Shown: positions 1-9,628 of the stretch, piece by piece | How positions within the stretch are numbered: the first letter of the stretch is position 1 | Layout: every line of letters begins with the position of its first letter | NCBI RefSeq assembly: GCF_018257795.1 | Contig: NZ_JAERJD010000008.1 | Location: forward strand, 62,001 to 126,000 | Reading direction: 5' to 3' | Source: Citrobacter sp. JGM124 | GTDB lineage: Bacteria; Pseudomonadota; Gammaproteobacteria; Enterobacterales; Enterobacteriaceae | Length of the DNA: 64,000 bases | Notes under the pieces: model-generated | Told to the model about the DNA's origin: nothing | Database searches by the model: none | Seen by the model: only the letters and a program-made list of their open reading frames with translations | Program-made: the position numbers and the translations under genes

Positions 1-1
1 C

Positions 2-529
2 GGTGCTGACGATGAAGTGGCTACACCCGCAGCTGATGATGCGATTGCTTCTGCTGCCGCACGTATTACTAAAGAGACTAACGGCAAAGTACCTGTCGTG
101 AATCCAAACAGTATGGCGGCTCTGGGTATTGAAGTAGTTGATGTGCGTATCAAGCAGATCAACCTGCCTGCTGAAGTATCCGAGGCTATCTACAACCGTA
201 TGCGTGCTGAACGTGAAGCTGTTGCTCGCCGTCACCGTTCACAAGGCCAGGAAGAGGCAGAAAAACTACGCGCAACGGCAGATTACGAAGTGACCCGTAC
301 TCTGGCGGAAGCTGAACGTGAAGGTCGTATAACGCGTGGTGAAGGAGATGCTGAAGTGGCGAAACTGTTTGCCGAAACCTTCAGTCAGGATCCGGACTTC
401 TATGCGCTGGTACGTAGCCTGCGTGCTTACGAGAATAGCTTCAAGTCCAACGAAGATGTTCTGGTACTGAGCCCGGATGATGATTTCTTCCGTTATATGA
501 AATCACCTGAGAAAAGTACTCGTCAGTAA
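2..529 (+). CDS. hflC: HflC, C-terminal part (cut by window edge)
   Basis: The reading frame is open from base 2 and encodes about 175 residues, the C-terminal half of HflC (about 334 residues in E. coli). HflC pairs with HflK in a large inner-membrane SPFH/prohibitin assembly that surrounds FtsH and modulates its proteolysis. The part seen covers the end of the band-7 domain (NPNSMAALGIEVVDVRIKQ) and the long charged helix rich in Arg, Glu and Ala (RMRAEREAVARRHRSQGQEE). It ends in the conserved FFRYMK motif. HflK would lie just left of the window. A strong terminator follows within 25 bases, so hflC closes its operon. Identification is by near-identity to remembered E. coli HflC. Confidence 0.95.
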   Translation, partial: GADDEVATPAADDAIASAAARITKETNGKVPVVNPNSMAALGIEVVDVRIKQINLPAEVSEAIYNRMRAEREAVARRHRSQGQEEAEKLRATADYEVTRTLAEAEREGRITRGEGDAEVAKLFAETFSQDPDFYALVRSLRAYENSFKSNEDVLVLSPDDDFFRYMKSPEKSTRQ

Positions 530-552
530 GTATTGATTTAATCAACGAGAAA

Positions 553-579
553 AGAGCCGGGAAACCGGCTCTTTTTTTA
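553..579 (+). terminator. Rho-independent terminator of hflC
   Basis: A perfect 8-bp stem (AGAGCCGG / CCGGCTCT) with a GAAA tetraloop is followed by a run of seven T. It starts 24 bases after the hflC stop. Confidence 0.9.
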
Positions 580-658
580 TGTCCGGAGTATGGTGAACTC
601 GGTATCTTTTAAGTTGTTTGTAAGCTGTCTGCGCGTACGCAACAGGGTAAATACATCG

Positions 659-710
659 GTTTCATTTCCTTTTTCCTGAGTCGTGCTACCCAGGAAAAAG
701 GAAATGAAAC
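659..710. repeat. Perfect 20-bp inverted repeat, 12-nt loop
   Basis: The arms at 659-678 and 691-710 are exact reverse complements over 20 bases and enclose a 12-base loop (679-690). The left arm is almost all pyrimidine and the right arm almost all purine. No T-run follows on either strand, so it is not an ordinary terminator. It lies in the 312-bp gap between hflC and yjeT, which otherwise holds only the hflC terminator. It could be the hairpin of a small RNA, an RNase III target or a structured leader for yjeT; the sequence does not decide. Confidence 0.7.
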
Positions 711-841
711 AATAAAAATCTCGTTATTGTGGCGAATGAGGTTACTATCATCGCCGAAATGATACAGGTACCCAATACGGCGTGCTGTGAGAGGGCGGCA
801 GGTGTTACCTCGCCGCTAATGTGATGCAGGAATAACTTTAT

Positions 842-1039
842 ATGAACTCGACAATTTGGCTGGCATTGGCTTTAGTTTTGGTGATCGAAGGCTTAGGGCC
901 GATGCTCTATCCCAGGCTCTGGCGGCGAATGATACTGTCATTCACGCAGCTACCTGAATCCATGCTGCGTCGTTTTGGGGGTGGTCTTGTGGTTGCTGGG
1001 GTAGTTATCTACTATATGTTGAGTCGTAGCGTTGGGTGA
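842..1039 (+). CDS. yjeT: YjeT, DUF2065 small membrane protein
   Basis: A 65-residue protein matching E. coli YjeT almost end to end (MNSTIWLALALVLV, then FGGGLVVAGVV near the C terminus). Two hydrophobic segments (about residues 5-22 and 47-60) predict a small inner-membrane protein. The length equals that of the family. It sits between hflC and purA, as in E. coli. An AGGAA about ten bases before the ATG is the likely ribosome site. No function is established for the DUF2065 family. Confidence 0.9.
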   Translation: MNSTIWLALALVLVIEGLGPMLYPRLWRRMILSFTQLPESMLRRFGGGLVVAGVVIYYMLSRSVG

Positions 1040-1138
1040 CTGAAAATCATTCATCAGAATACTAATTTGTTCACTAAAGTGGCTGATCATCCTGGAAACC
1101 GATGATAGAATCCTTTTTTAAGCAAACGGTGATTTTGA

Positions 1139-2440
<1,302 letters not shown>

Positions 2441-3107
2441 CAGGTTGGAGGGTGTGCTTTGCACACCCTGCTCACTGTGTTTCCTACCTTGTATCTCTCC
2501 TCTTCCGTAAATAAATTAGCTGGTAGTGACTGGGCTGGTTTATCATCAATACGTCCATAACGGCAGTATCTATCTGTCATACTTCAAGTTACTTGAGTAT
2601 CGCCTCTACTCCGTCAGTCGCGTCGCCAGACTTAACGGCAACCTTCCTGCCATTGCAGAGAGTAACCTGAATGATGGCACTTCTCCGTTTTACAGATAAA
2701 GTGCTACTTGCTTTTGGTTGATAACACAGCATGTTGCACAGCAAAGTAAGACGGGTACAGCTAAGATTAAAGTGGCAATGATCTTTGACTCACCCATCAC
2801 AACGGGTGACATTATGAACGAACAAACCACCGGTGAGATGACTGATCTCTCACGTGGGTAGATTCCAGCCTTGCCATGTATTTTGTTAAGGCTAATAACC
2901 AGAACTTTCGCCCAAGGGCGAACAATAGCAATACATTGATCATACTCTTTCAGCCTGGTGCGTCAGAGCGATCTGTATAAGGGGCGTGCGGTTCAGTACT
3001 GTCAGATGAAAAGAGCTGGCGCAAAAGAGCCCACCCCATTGCTTTATCTATTTTACTGATGCTGGTGCCCTGTGTGCCAAGCAGCAGATGACAACGGAGG
3101 AACCGCA
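2441..3107. other. 667-bp gap where nsrR is expected
   Basis: No credible coding frame was found. In E. coli this position holds nsrR (141 codons). I looked for the NsrR N-terminal motif (LTSFTDYGLRAL) and its iron-sulfur cysteine region in all frames by eye and saw neither. The stretch contains the hairpin after purA and, at 2573-2601, a short imperfect palindrome beginning GTCATACTTCAAG that resembles the ends of dispersed intergenic repeats seen in some Enterobacterales. Confidence 0.6.
2449..2469 (+). terminator. Hairpin after purA
   Basis: A 9-bp perfect stem (AGGGTGTGC / GCACACCCT) with a 3-base loop begins 8 bases after the purA stop. There is no clear T-run, so it may be a weak terminator or an RNA 3'-end stabiliser. 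Confidence 0.45.
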
Positions 3108-5549
3108 ATGTCAAAAGATCCTTTTCAGGAACGAGAAGCCGGAAAGTATGAAAACCCGATCCCAAGTCGGGAATTTATTCTCGATCTCCTTTCCCAACGA
3201 GAAAAACCAGCCAGTCGGGATGAACTGGCGGAAGCGATGAATATTACCGATGAAGATCAACTAGAAGCATTACGTCGTCGCCTGCGAGCGATGGAACGTG
3301 ACGGACAGCTGGTTTTCACTCGTCGTCAGTGTTATGCCCTGCCTGAGCGTCTGGACTTGCTCAAGGGTAAAGTTATTGGTCACCGTGATGGTTTTGGCTT
3401 TCTGCGTGTAGAAGGGCGTAAAGATGATCTTTATCTCTCTTCCGAGCAGATGAAAATGTGCATGCACGGCGACATAGTGCTGGTACAACCTTTAGGTGCT
3501 GACCGTAAGGGGCGTCGTGAAGCGCGCATTGTGAGAGTACTGGAGCCGAGAACCGGGCAAATTGTCGGGCGATACTTTACCGAAGCCGGAGTAGGCTTTG
3601 TGGTGCCCGATGACAGCCGTCTGAGTTTTGACATCCTGATCCCACCTGAAGATATTCAGGGCGCTCGCATGGGATTTGTGGTCGTGGTTGAACTGACTCA
3701 ACGCCCCACTCGTCGTACTAAAGCGGTTGGTAAAATAGTTGAAGTCCTGGGCGACAACATGGGAACAGGTATGGCAGTCGATATGGCACTGCGTACCCAT
3801 GAGATCCCCTATGTATGGCCAAAAGAGGTAGAAACACAGATTGCGGCGCTGAAGGAAGAGGTACCGGAAGAGGCGAAAGCAGGGCGTGTTGATTTGCGGG
3901 CGTTACCGCTGATGACCATTGATGGTGAAGATGCACGTGACTTTGATGACGCCGTATTTTGTGAAAAAAAACGCGGTGGCGGCTGGCGTCTTTGGGTAGC
4001 GATTGCGGATGTCAGCTACTATGTTCGCCCCCCAACACCATTGGATACCGAAGCCCGTAACCGTGGAACCTCTGTTTATTTCCCATCACAAGTGGTACCC
4101 ATGTTACCGGAAGTGCTGTCCAACGGCCTGTGTTCCCTGAACCCACAAGTTGACAGATTATGCATGGTCTGCGAAATGACCATCTCTGCCACGGGACGTC
4201 TGACAGGTTCTAAGTTTTACGAGGCGGTGATGCGCTCCCATGCTCGTCTGACTTATACCAAAGTCTGGAATATTTTGCAGGGTGATGAAGAGCTACGTGA
4301 GCAGTATGCTCCACTGGTTAAGCACATTGAAGAGTTACACCACCTCTATAAAGTGCTGGAAGTCGCACGTACTCAGCGTGGTGGTATTTCTTTTGAAAGT
4401 GAAGAAGCTAAATTTATTTTTAATGCCGATCGTCGTATAGAACGAGTGGAACAAACCGTTCGGAACGATGCTCATAAGCTGATTGAGGAGTGCATGATCC
4501 TCGCCAATATATCAGCAGCGCGTTTTGTTGAAAAACATAATGAACCTTCTCTGTTCCGTGATCATGACCGGCCAGGCAATGATGCCATTACGGCCTTCCG
4601 TTCAGTACTGGCAGAATTAGGATTAGAACTACCCGGTGGTCAGAAACCAGAGCCACGGGACTATGCAGAATTACTGACTTCCATTGCCGATCGCCCTGAT
4701 CATGAGATGCTGCAGACCATGTTGCTGCGCTCTATGAAACAAGCTATTTATGATCCAGAGAACCGCGGCCACTTTGGGCTGGCATTAAAATCTTATGCCC
4801 ATTTTACATCACCTATCCGACGTTACCCGGACTTGCTGTTACACCGTGCTATTAAGTATTTACTGGCGAAAGAACAAGGTAATACCGGGAATAGTACGGA
4901 GTCAGGTGGCTGGCACTACAGCATGGAAGAGATGCTACAGCTGGGTCAGCACTGTTCAATGGCCGAACGCCGTGCCGACGAAGCTACACGTGAAGTCTCC
5001 GACTGGCTGAAGTGTGACTTTATGCAAGATCAGGTTGGGCAGACATTTAACGGTATCATTGCCAGTGTGACCGGTTTTGGCTTCTTTGTTCGTCTCAATG
5101 ATCTGTTTATTGATGGACTGGTCCATGTCTCTTCACTTGATAATGACTATTATCGCTTCGACCAGGTTGGCCAGCGACTGATTGGCGAGTCAGGGGGCAA
5201 AACGTATCGTCTTGGCGATAAAGTTGAAGTTCGTGTTGAAGCTGTCCATATGGATGAGCGTAAAATCGACTTTGCGCTTATCTCCAGCCAGCGAGTGCCT
5301 CGGGGAGCCGGTAAAACAGAAAAAGACAAAGGGAAGAAAAAATCGGGCGGAGCTTCAAAACGCCGCCAGGCAGGAAAACGTAAAAATTTTGAATCAGATA
5401 GCACCTTCCGTAAAGAGAAAAGCGGTGTAAAGGCGAAGTCTGAAAAAAAAGGCAGTAAAGAGAAAAAAGCAAAAGGGCCTTCAGAAAAAACCCGTAAAAT
5501 AGCGGCGGCAACGAAGGCCAAGCGGGCAGCCAAAAAGCAGGCTGACTGA
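3108..5549 (+). CDS. rnr: Ribonuclease R
   Basis: RNase R is the processive 3'-5' exoribonuclease that degrades structured RNA, including tmRNA-tagged messages and defective rRNA. The chosen start gives 813 residues, the E. coli length. An upstream in-frame GTG at 3072 is less likely because GGAGG at 3096-3100 sits seven bases before the ATG at 3108. In order are a winged-helix region (about 20-90), cold-shock domains, the RNB domain with the metal-binding [12 protein letters not shown] at about residue 271, an S1 domain, and a long Lys/Arg-rich tail from about residue 725. The 3' neighbour is rlmB, as in E. coli. Confidence 0.97.
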   Translation: MSKDPFQEREAGKYENPIPSREFILDLLSQREKPASRDELAEAMNITDEDQLEALRRRLRAMERDGQLVFTRRQCYALPERLDLLKGKVIGHRDGFGFLRVEGRKDDLYLSSEQMKMCMHGDIVLVQPLGADRKGRREARIVRVLEPRTGQIVGRYFTEAGVGFVVPDDSRLSFDILIPPEDIQGARMGFVVVVELTQRPTRRTKAVGKIVEVLGDNMGTGMAVDMALRTHEIPYVWPKEVETQIAALKEEVPEEAKAGRVDLRALPLMTIDGEDARDFDDAVFCEKKRGGGWRLWVAIADVSYYVRPPTPLDTEARNRGTSVYFPSQVVPMLPEVLSNGLCSLNPQVDRLCMVCEMTISATGRLTGSKFYEAVMRSHARLTYTKVWNILQGDEELREQYAPLVKHIEELHHLYKVLEVARTQRGGISFESEEAKFIFNADRRIERVEQTVRNDAHKLIEECMILANISAARFVEKHNEPSLFRDHDRPGNDAITAFRSVLAELGLELPGGQKPEPRDYAELLTSIADRPDHEMLQTMLLRSMKQAIYDPENRGHFGLALKSYAHFTSPIRRYPDLLLHRAIKYLLAKEQGNTGNSTESGGWHYSMEEMLQLGQHCSMAERRADEATREVSDWLKCDFMQDQVGQTFNGIIASVTGFGFFVRLNDLFIDGLVHVSSLDNDYYRFDQVGQRLIGESGGKTYRLGDKVEVRVEAVHMDERKIDFALISSQRVPRGAGKTEKDKGKKKSGGASKRRQAGKRKNFESDSTFRKEKSGVKAKSEKKGSKEKKAKGPSEKTRKIAAATKAKRAAKKQAD

Positions 5550-5555
5550 CGTTAT

Positions 5556-5580
5556 CCCCGCCAGGAATTCTCTGGCGGGG
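5556..5580 (+). other. GC-rich hairpin between rnr and rlmB
   Basis: A perfect 9-bp stem (CCCCGCCAG / CTGGCGGGG) with a 7-base loop starts 7 bases after the rnr stop. No T-run follows, so transcription into rlmB is expected to continue. It may act as an mRNA processing or stabilising structure. Confidence 0.6.
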
Positions 5581-5636
5581 TAGATAAGCAACAAACCCAA
5601 ATACAGGCAGGCCATTGTCTGAGATGAGTGAAATCA

Positions 5637-6368
5637 ATGAGTGAAATTATTTACGGCATTCATGCGGTTCAGGCTTTGCTTGAAAACGCCCCACAACGCT
5701 TTCAGGAAGTGTTTATTCTGAAAGGGCGTGAAGATAAACGTTTAATGCCGCTTATCAAGGCACTGGAGGCGCAGGGTGTCGTAATTCAAGTTGCGAATCG
5801 CCAGTGGCTGGACGAAAAAGCAGAAGGTGCCGTCCACCAGGGGATCATCGCCCGGGTGAAACCAGGACGTCAGTATCAGGAGAATGATCTGCCGGATCTG
5901 CTGGCTGAACATGAACGCCCATTCTTGCTGATCCTTGATGGTGTTACCGATCCCCATAACCTTGGCGCCTGTCTGCGCAGTGCTGATGCCGCAGGTGTGC
6001 ATGGGATCATCGTCCCGAAAGATCGTTCTGCCCAGCTTAACGCTACCGCGAAAAAAGTGGCTTGCGGTGCTGCGGAAAATGTACCGCTGATCCGTGTCAC
6101 TAATCTGGCTCGTACTATGCGCCTGTTACAGGAGTCAAATGTCTGGATAGTGGGTACTGCCGGTGAAGCAACACATACCTTGTTTGAGAGCAAATTCGAC
6201 GGCCCCATTGCCCTGGTGATGGGCGCTGAAGGTGAAGGCATGCGCAGACTGACTCGCGAACATTGTGATGAGCTGATTAGCATTCCAATGGCAGGGACAG
6301 TTTCTTCACTCAACGTCTCGGTCGCGACGGGTGTTTGTTTGTTTGAAATTGTGCGCCAGCGTCGCTAA
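5637..6368 (+). CDS. rlmB: 23S rRNA Gm2251 2'-O-methyltransferase
   Basis: RlmB methylates the ribose of G2251 in the peptidyl-transferase P loop of 23S rRNA. The 243-residue protein matches E. coli RlmB along its length. It has an N-terminal L30e-like substrate domain (about 1-75) and a C-terminal SpoU knot with the three family motifs ([43 protein letters not shown]). The start at 5637 is set by homology. A 13-base tandem duplication (ATGAGTGAAATCA, then ATGAGTGAAATTA) places an out-of-frame ATG at 5624, which opens a six-codon frame ending at 5644. Confidence 0.97.
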   Translation: MSEIIYGIHAVQALLENAPQRFQEVFILKGREDKRLMPLIKALEAQGVVIQVANRQWLDEKAEGAVHQGIIARVKPGRQYQENDLPDLLAEHERPFLLILDGVTDPHNLGACLRSADAAGVHGIIVPKDRSAQLNATAKKVACGAAENVPLIRVTNLARTMRLLQESNVWIVGTAGEATHTLFESKFDGPIALVMGAEGEGMRRLTREHCDELISIPMAGTVSSLNVSVATGVCLFEIVRQRR

Positions 6369-6382
6369 GTATTGCATAACAT

Positions 6383-6413
6383 AAGGGGGCGATGATTATG
6401 AGCTCCCTTTTTA
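6383..6413 (+). terminator. Probable terminator of rlmB
   Basis: The stem AAGGGGGC (6383-6390) and GCTCCCTT (6402-6409) has one G-T pair and an 11-base loop, and is followed by a T-rich stretch. It begins 14 bases after the rlmB stop. Confidence 0.5.
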
Positions 6414-6524
6414 TTCCTGCCAGTATTCCCTGATATTTTTCCCTACTGATAGACTCCTCCTGCAAAACTTGAGCATCACCACCACCGCAGTACGTAAACT
6501 AATATTTGACTGTACGTTACAGAT

Positions 6525-6566
6525 TGAAATAGAGTGATCACCAGAGTAGGGTGATACGCTATTTCA
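6525..6566. promoter_or_regulatory. Nested dyad before the tetR-family gene
   Basis: An outer inverted repeat TGAAATAG / CTATTTCA (6525-6532, 6559-6566) encloses an inner one, ATCACC / GGTGAT (6537-6542, 6550-6555). It ends 10 bases before the regulator's start codon and just after a possible -35 TTGACT (6506-6511). This could be the self-operator of the TetR-type protein or a leader hairpin. The assignment is by position and symmetry only. Confidence 0.4.
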
Positions 6567-6576
6567 GGGGGCGGCG

Positions 6577-7158
6577 ATGAGTGGCAGACCACGGGAATTT
6601 GATGACATAGCAGTGGTAGAAGCGGCTATGGATGTCTTCTGGTCACACGGCTATGAAGGGGCGTCTGCCCAGGATTTGGTTGAACGAACCGGCCTCGGTC
6701 GCGGAAGTTTATACAATGCATTTGGTAGCAAACTGAAACTTTATCATGAAGCCCTGGTTCGTTATCAGGAGCTGGGTATTGAGGCTCAGGTTAAAATTCT
6801 TACTGGACCAGGATCGGTTAAATCCCGGTTACGTAATTTAATGCAGTGGGGGATCGAGGGGGATCTTGATCCTGCAACGAATCGTGGATGCATGGCATTA
6901 TTTGCTGCACTGGAGCGATCAGGTAAAGATCCAAAAGTGGTGCAAATTAGCCGTGTTTATGTGACGAAGCTCGAGCAGGCACTCTGCCAGCTATTCACAC
7001 AAGGGCAAGCGAATGGTGAATTTTCCAGTGACCGCTCACCACGCGCGATGGCTCGCACTTTTCTTAGTAGCTATTACGGGTTGAGAATTCTGGGACGATC
7101 AATGCCGGACAGATCTTTCCTTGAGGATGTGATGACAGAAACCCTTGCCAGATTATAG
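6577..7158 (+). CDS. TetR/AcrR-family transcriptional regulator
   Basis: A 193-residue TetR-type repressor. The N-terminal helix-turn-helix spans about residues 8-52, with typical wording (AAMDVFWSHGYEGASAQDLVE, then GRGSLYNAFGSK). The C-terminal ligand domain resembles the TetR_C family, with NRGCMALFAALE in its middle. It lies 105 bases upstream of an MFS transporter on the same strand, the usual arrangement of a repressor with the efflux pump it controls; that link is inferred. The start follows GGGGGCGGCG. Confidence 0.9.
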   Translation: MSGRPREFDDIAVVEAAMDVFWSHGYEGASAQDLVERTGLGRGSLYNAFGSKLKLYHEALVRYQELGIEAQVKILTGPGSVKSRLRNLMQWGIEGDLDPATNRGCMALFAALERSGKDPKVVQISRVYVTKLEQALCQLFTQGQANGEFSSDRSPRAMARTFLSSYYGLRILGRSMPDRSFLEDVMTETLARL

Positions 7159-7263
7159 CGTTGTAAATCATAAGACTACCTTAGCTTTATAGGCGCTACG
7201 GGAGTCTTATGTCCTTTTTATTTAAGTTATTCTGTAATGATCATTACAGTATTGGAGGTTGGT

Positions 7264-8424
7264 ATGCCATTTGTTATTTATTTACTTGGTCTGACGATTT
7301 TTTCTTTAACCACGGCTGAATTCATGGTTGCTGGTATGATGCCTGCGCTGGCTGTCGCCTTCGATGTTAGCGTTGGGCAAATTGGCTACTTGATTACCTA
7401 TTACGCCCTGGGTATGGCAATCGGTGGCCCATTATTAACAGCGCTATTACTGGTATTGGGGACGTCCAATAAGCAGGCATTATTCTGCTTATTACTGATT
7501 TATATAGCCAGTGGTGTACTGGCCGCTGTTGCTGGTCGTTATGACGTCATGGCCGTGGCCCGTATTATTATGGGAATCAGTAGTTCCGCCTGTTTCGGTG
7601 TGGCACTCACCATTTGTGCCAGCCTTGTCGCACCGGAGAAGCGGGGACAAGCCGCCTCTTTTGTTCTGGGTGGATTAATGCTGGCACCCGTGTTTGGTGT
7701 ACCAGCGACGGCGTTGATTGAGCAATATTTTGGCTGGCGTTTCAGTTTTTGGGCAATAGTGGTATTGGCGGTACTGTGTGCCGTGATTATTGCCAAACGG
7801 GTTCCTGACATGAATGAAAGCAACAGTCTGAGCCTGAAAACTGAGCTGCGTTCTTTATATAGTCGTAAGCTTTGGGCCGCCTATGCGACGAGTGGCTTGA
7901 TTATTGGCGCTGCCTTTTCTGCCTTTAGCTTTTTTGTACCGATATTTACTGAAGTCACTCATTTCCCCACATCTGCAATCCCTTGGTTGCTAGTAATTTA
8001 TGGTGTTGCAAACATAATAGGCAATATTTTTGTCGGGCGTTTTGCTGATCGTTATACCATCATCACGCTGGCTATGGGGTTGGCCCTTCTTTGCCTGGGT
8101 TTAGTTATTTTTGCTGTGTATGCCCAACACCGAATGATAAGCCTCGGTGCTTTGGTTCTTATCGGCCTGACTGGCGTGGCGCTAAATCCGGCTATGGTTG
8201 CCCGTGTGATGCGCGCGGCCACTCCAGGCCCATTAGTCAATACCATGCATTCCTCGGTTATTACTGCTGGGTTAGCTTTAGGTTCGTGGGCGGGCAGCTA
8301 CACTATTGATGCCGGGCTTGGACTTCGCTCACCACTTTGGGTCGGTGTTGTACTGGCATTATTGGGTTTACTGACACTCATTCCTTATTTACGTAAGAAA
8401 CAACAGTGCGTTGCCGTGGTGTAA
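7264..8424 (+). CDS. MFS transporter, DHA1/AraJ-like exporter
   Basis: A 386-residue major facilitator protein with about 12 hydrophobic segments. The first helix ends in TTAEFMVAGMMPALA, characteristic of the AraJ/YdhP/SotB branch of drug and sugar exporters, and VAPEKRGQA corresponds to the loop 4-5 region. The ATG at 7264 is preferred over that at 7237 because GGAGG lies five bases before it and the hydrophobic segment starts immediately. It is probably an inner-membrane proton-driven exporter controlled by the adjacent TetR protein. The substrate cannot be read from the sequence. Confidence 0.88.
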   Translation: MPFVIYLLGLTIFSLTTAEFMVAGMMPALAVAFDVSVGQIGYLITYYALGMAIGGPLLTALLLVLGTSNKQALFCLLLIYIASGVLAAVAGRYDVMAVARIIMGISSSACFGVALTICASLVAPEKRGQAASFVLGGLMLAPVFGVPATALIEQYFGWRFSFWAIVVLAVLCAVIIAKRVPDMNESNSLSLKTELRSLYSRKLWAAYATSGLIIGAAFSAFSFFVPIFTEVTHFPTSAIPWLLVIYGVANIIGNIFVGRFADRYTIITLAMGLALLCLGLVIFAVYAQHRMISLGALVLIGLTGVALNPAMVARVMRAATPGPLVNTMHSSVITAGLALGSWAGSYTIDAGLGLRSPLWVGVVLALLGLLTLIPYLRKKQQCVAVV

Positions 8425-8659
8425 ATATAATAATGTTATTTAGTTATCTATTTTATCGAAATAATAGTGTTATCTTTTAAGATAATAAATATAAAAATGT
8501 TATATCTGAATGTCGTTTTAAATAATTTCCTCTGTGATATATTCGAGTTCTGTCATCGCGAATGAATACAGACGCTATAGTTTTAATTTCTCTCAAACTT
8601 AATGATTTCTACATTTCTATTTATTAAATAGTTTTGTGTGGATGGGGAACTGTTGTCTT

Positions 8660-9628
8660 ATGCGTAAAGTAACTTATTTAATAACAACATTGGCTATGGC
8701 TATAAGTGCTTTTTCATTTTCCGCAAATGCGGAGCCGAAAGGTAAAGATGCTCCAGTGACGATTCTCGTTTCGGCATTAACTTATAGCTTTCCGCATTTT
8801 GTATTTTTACAAGAGCAACTGGAAGATGAAGCCAAGACATTGGGTAATGTGAAAGTTATTCGTTCAGATGGTCAATTAAGTGCACCAAAACAAATTGCTG
8901 ATATTGAAGCGGCAATTGTTCAAGGTGTTGATGGGATTATTATTGCTCCTGCTGATGCAACAGCTTTGGCTCCGGTTATACGGACAGCTATTAAAGAAGG
9001 TATTCCTGTTGTGACAATTGACCGTCCGGTTAATGGTGTGCCTGAAGTTCTGGCGAATGTCGCTGCCGATAATTTAATTGGTGCACAGCATCAGGGAGAA
9101 GCAGTGGAAAAACTTTTTCCTGAAGGTGCAACAATCATTAATTTACAAGGTATTCCAGGAGACAAAACGGCCAATGACCGTAACAAAGGTGTTCATGATG
9201 CATTAGACAAGCATCCTGAGCTTTATAAATTTGTTGCGGAACAGACGGCGCGGTTTAACCGCGACCAGGGGTTATCAGTAACAGAAAACTTGTTAACAGG
9301 ACTGGCGACGCCCCCCACTGTCATTATTGCCGGTAATGATGATAGTGCATTAGGTGCGGCTCAGGCTGTAGAGGCTCGTGGCCTGAAAGGTAAAATAGCT
9401 ATCTTTGGTTATGATGGTTCAACAGATGCACTCAAAGGGGTTCGCGATGGTGTATTAACGGCAACGGTTGATCAGTATCCAGGGAAACAGGGGCGCGAAG
9501 CAGTAAAAATTATCACTGACTATATTCGTAATGGTGTTCGTCCGGCGACATCCGATGTATTAATCAGCCCTGTTGCTATTACGAATAAAAATCTTAATGA
9601 TGCAGAACGTATTGGACTTGTAAAATAA
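8660..9628 (+). CDS. Sugar ABC transporter, periplasmic binding protein (RbsB-like)
   Basis: A 322-residue periplasmic protein starting with a clear signal peptide (MRKVTYLITTLAMAISAFSF, cleavage near SANA-EP). The mature part is a Peripla_BP_4 fold like the ribose-binding protein, with IEAAIVQGVDGIIIAPADA, then VVTIDRPV and a C-terminal GYDGSTDALKGVRDG motif. The ATG at 8660 is chosen over the GTG at 8636 and ATG at 8642 because it puts the signal peptide at the N terminus. It is the first gene of the island, and its stop codon overlaps the ATPase start by one base. The ligand is likely a pentose-like or branched sugar (inference from the enzymes downstream). Confidence 0.9.
   Translation: MRKVTYLITTLAMAISAFSFSANAEPKGKDAPVTILVSALTYSFPHFVFLQEQLEDEAKTLGNVKVIRSDGQLSAPKQIADIEAAIVQGVDGIIIAPADATALAPVIRTAIKEGIPVVTIDRPVNGVPEVLANVAADNLIGAQHQGEAVEKLFPEGATIINLQGIPGDKTANDRNKGVHDALDKHPELYKFVAEQTARFNRDQGLSVTENLLTGLATPPTVIIAGNDDSALGAAQAVEARGLKGKIAIFGYDGSTDALKGVRDGVLTATVDQYPGKQGREAVKIITDYIRNGVRPATSDVLISPVAITNKNLNDAERIGLVK

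Noticed and set aside
5150-5533. Minus-strand frame opposite the Lys-rich tail of rnr
   Set aside because: Its Phe/Leu/Ser-rich composition is only the complement of the lysine codons in RNase R.
8556-8580. Possible CRP site (TGTGATATATTCGAG...) upstream of the sugar island
   Set aside because: Only the left half-site matches; the right half lacks TCACA.
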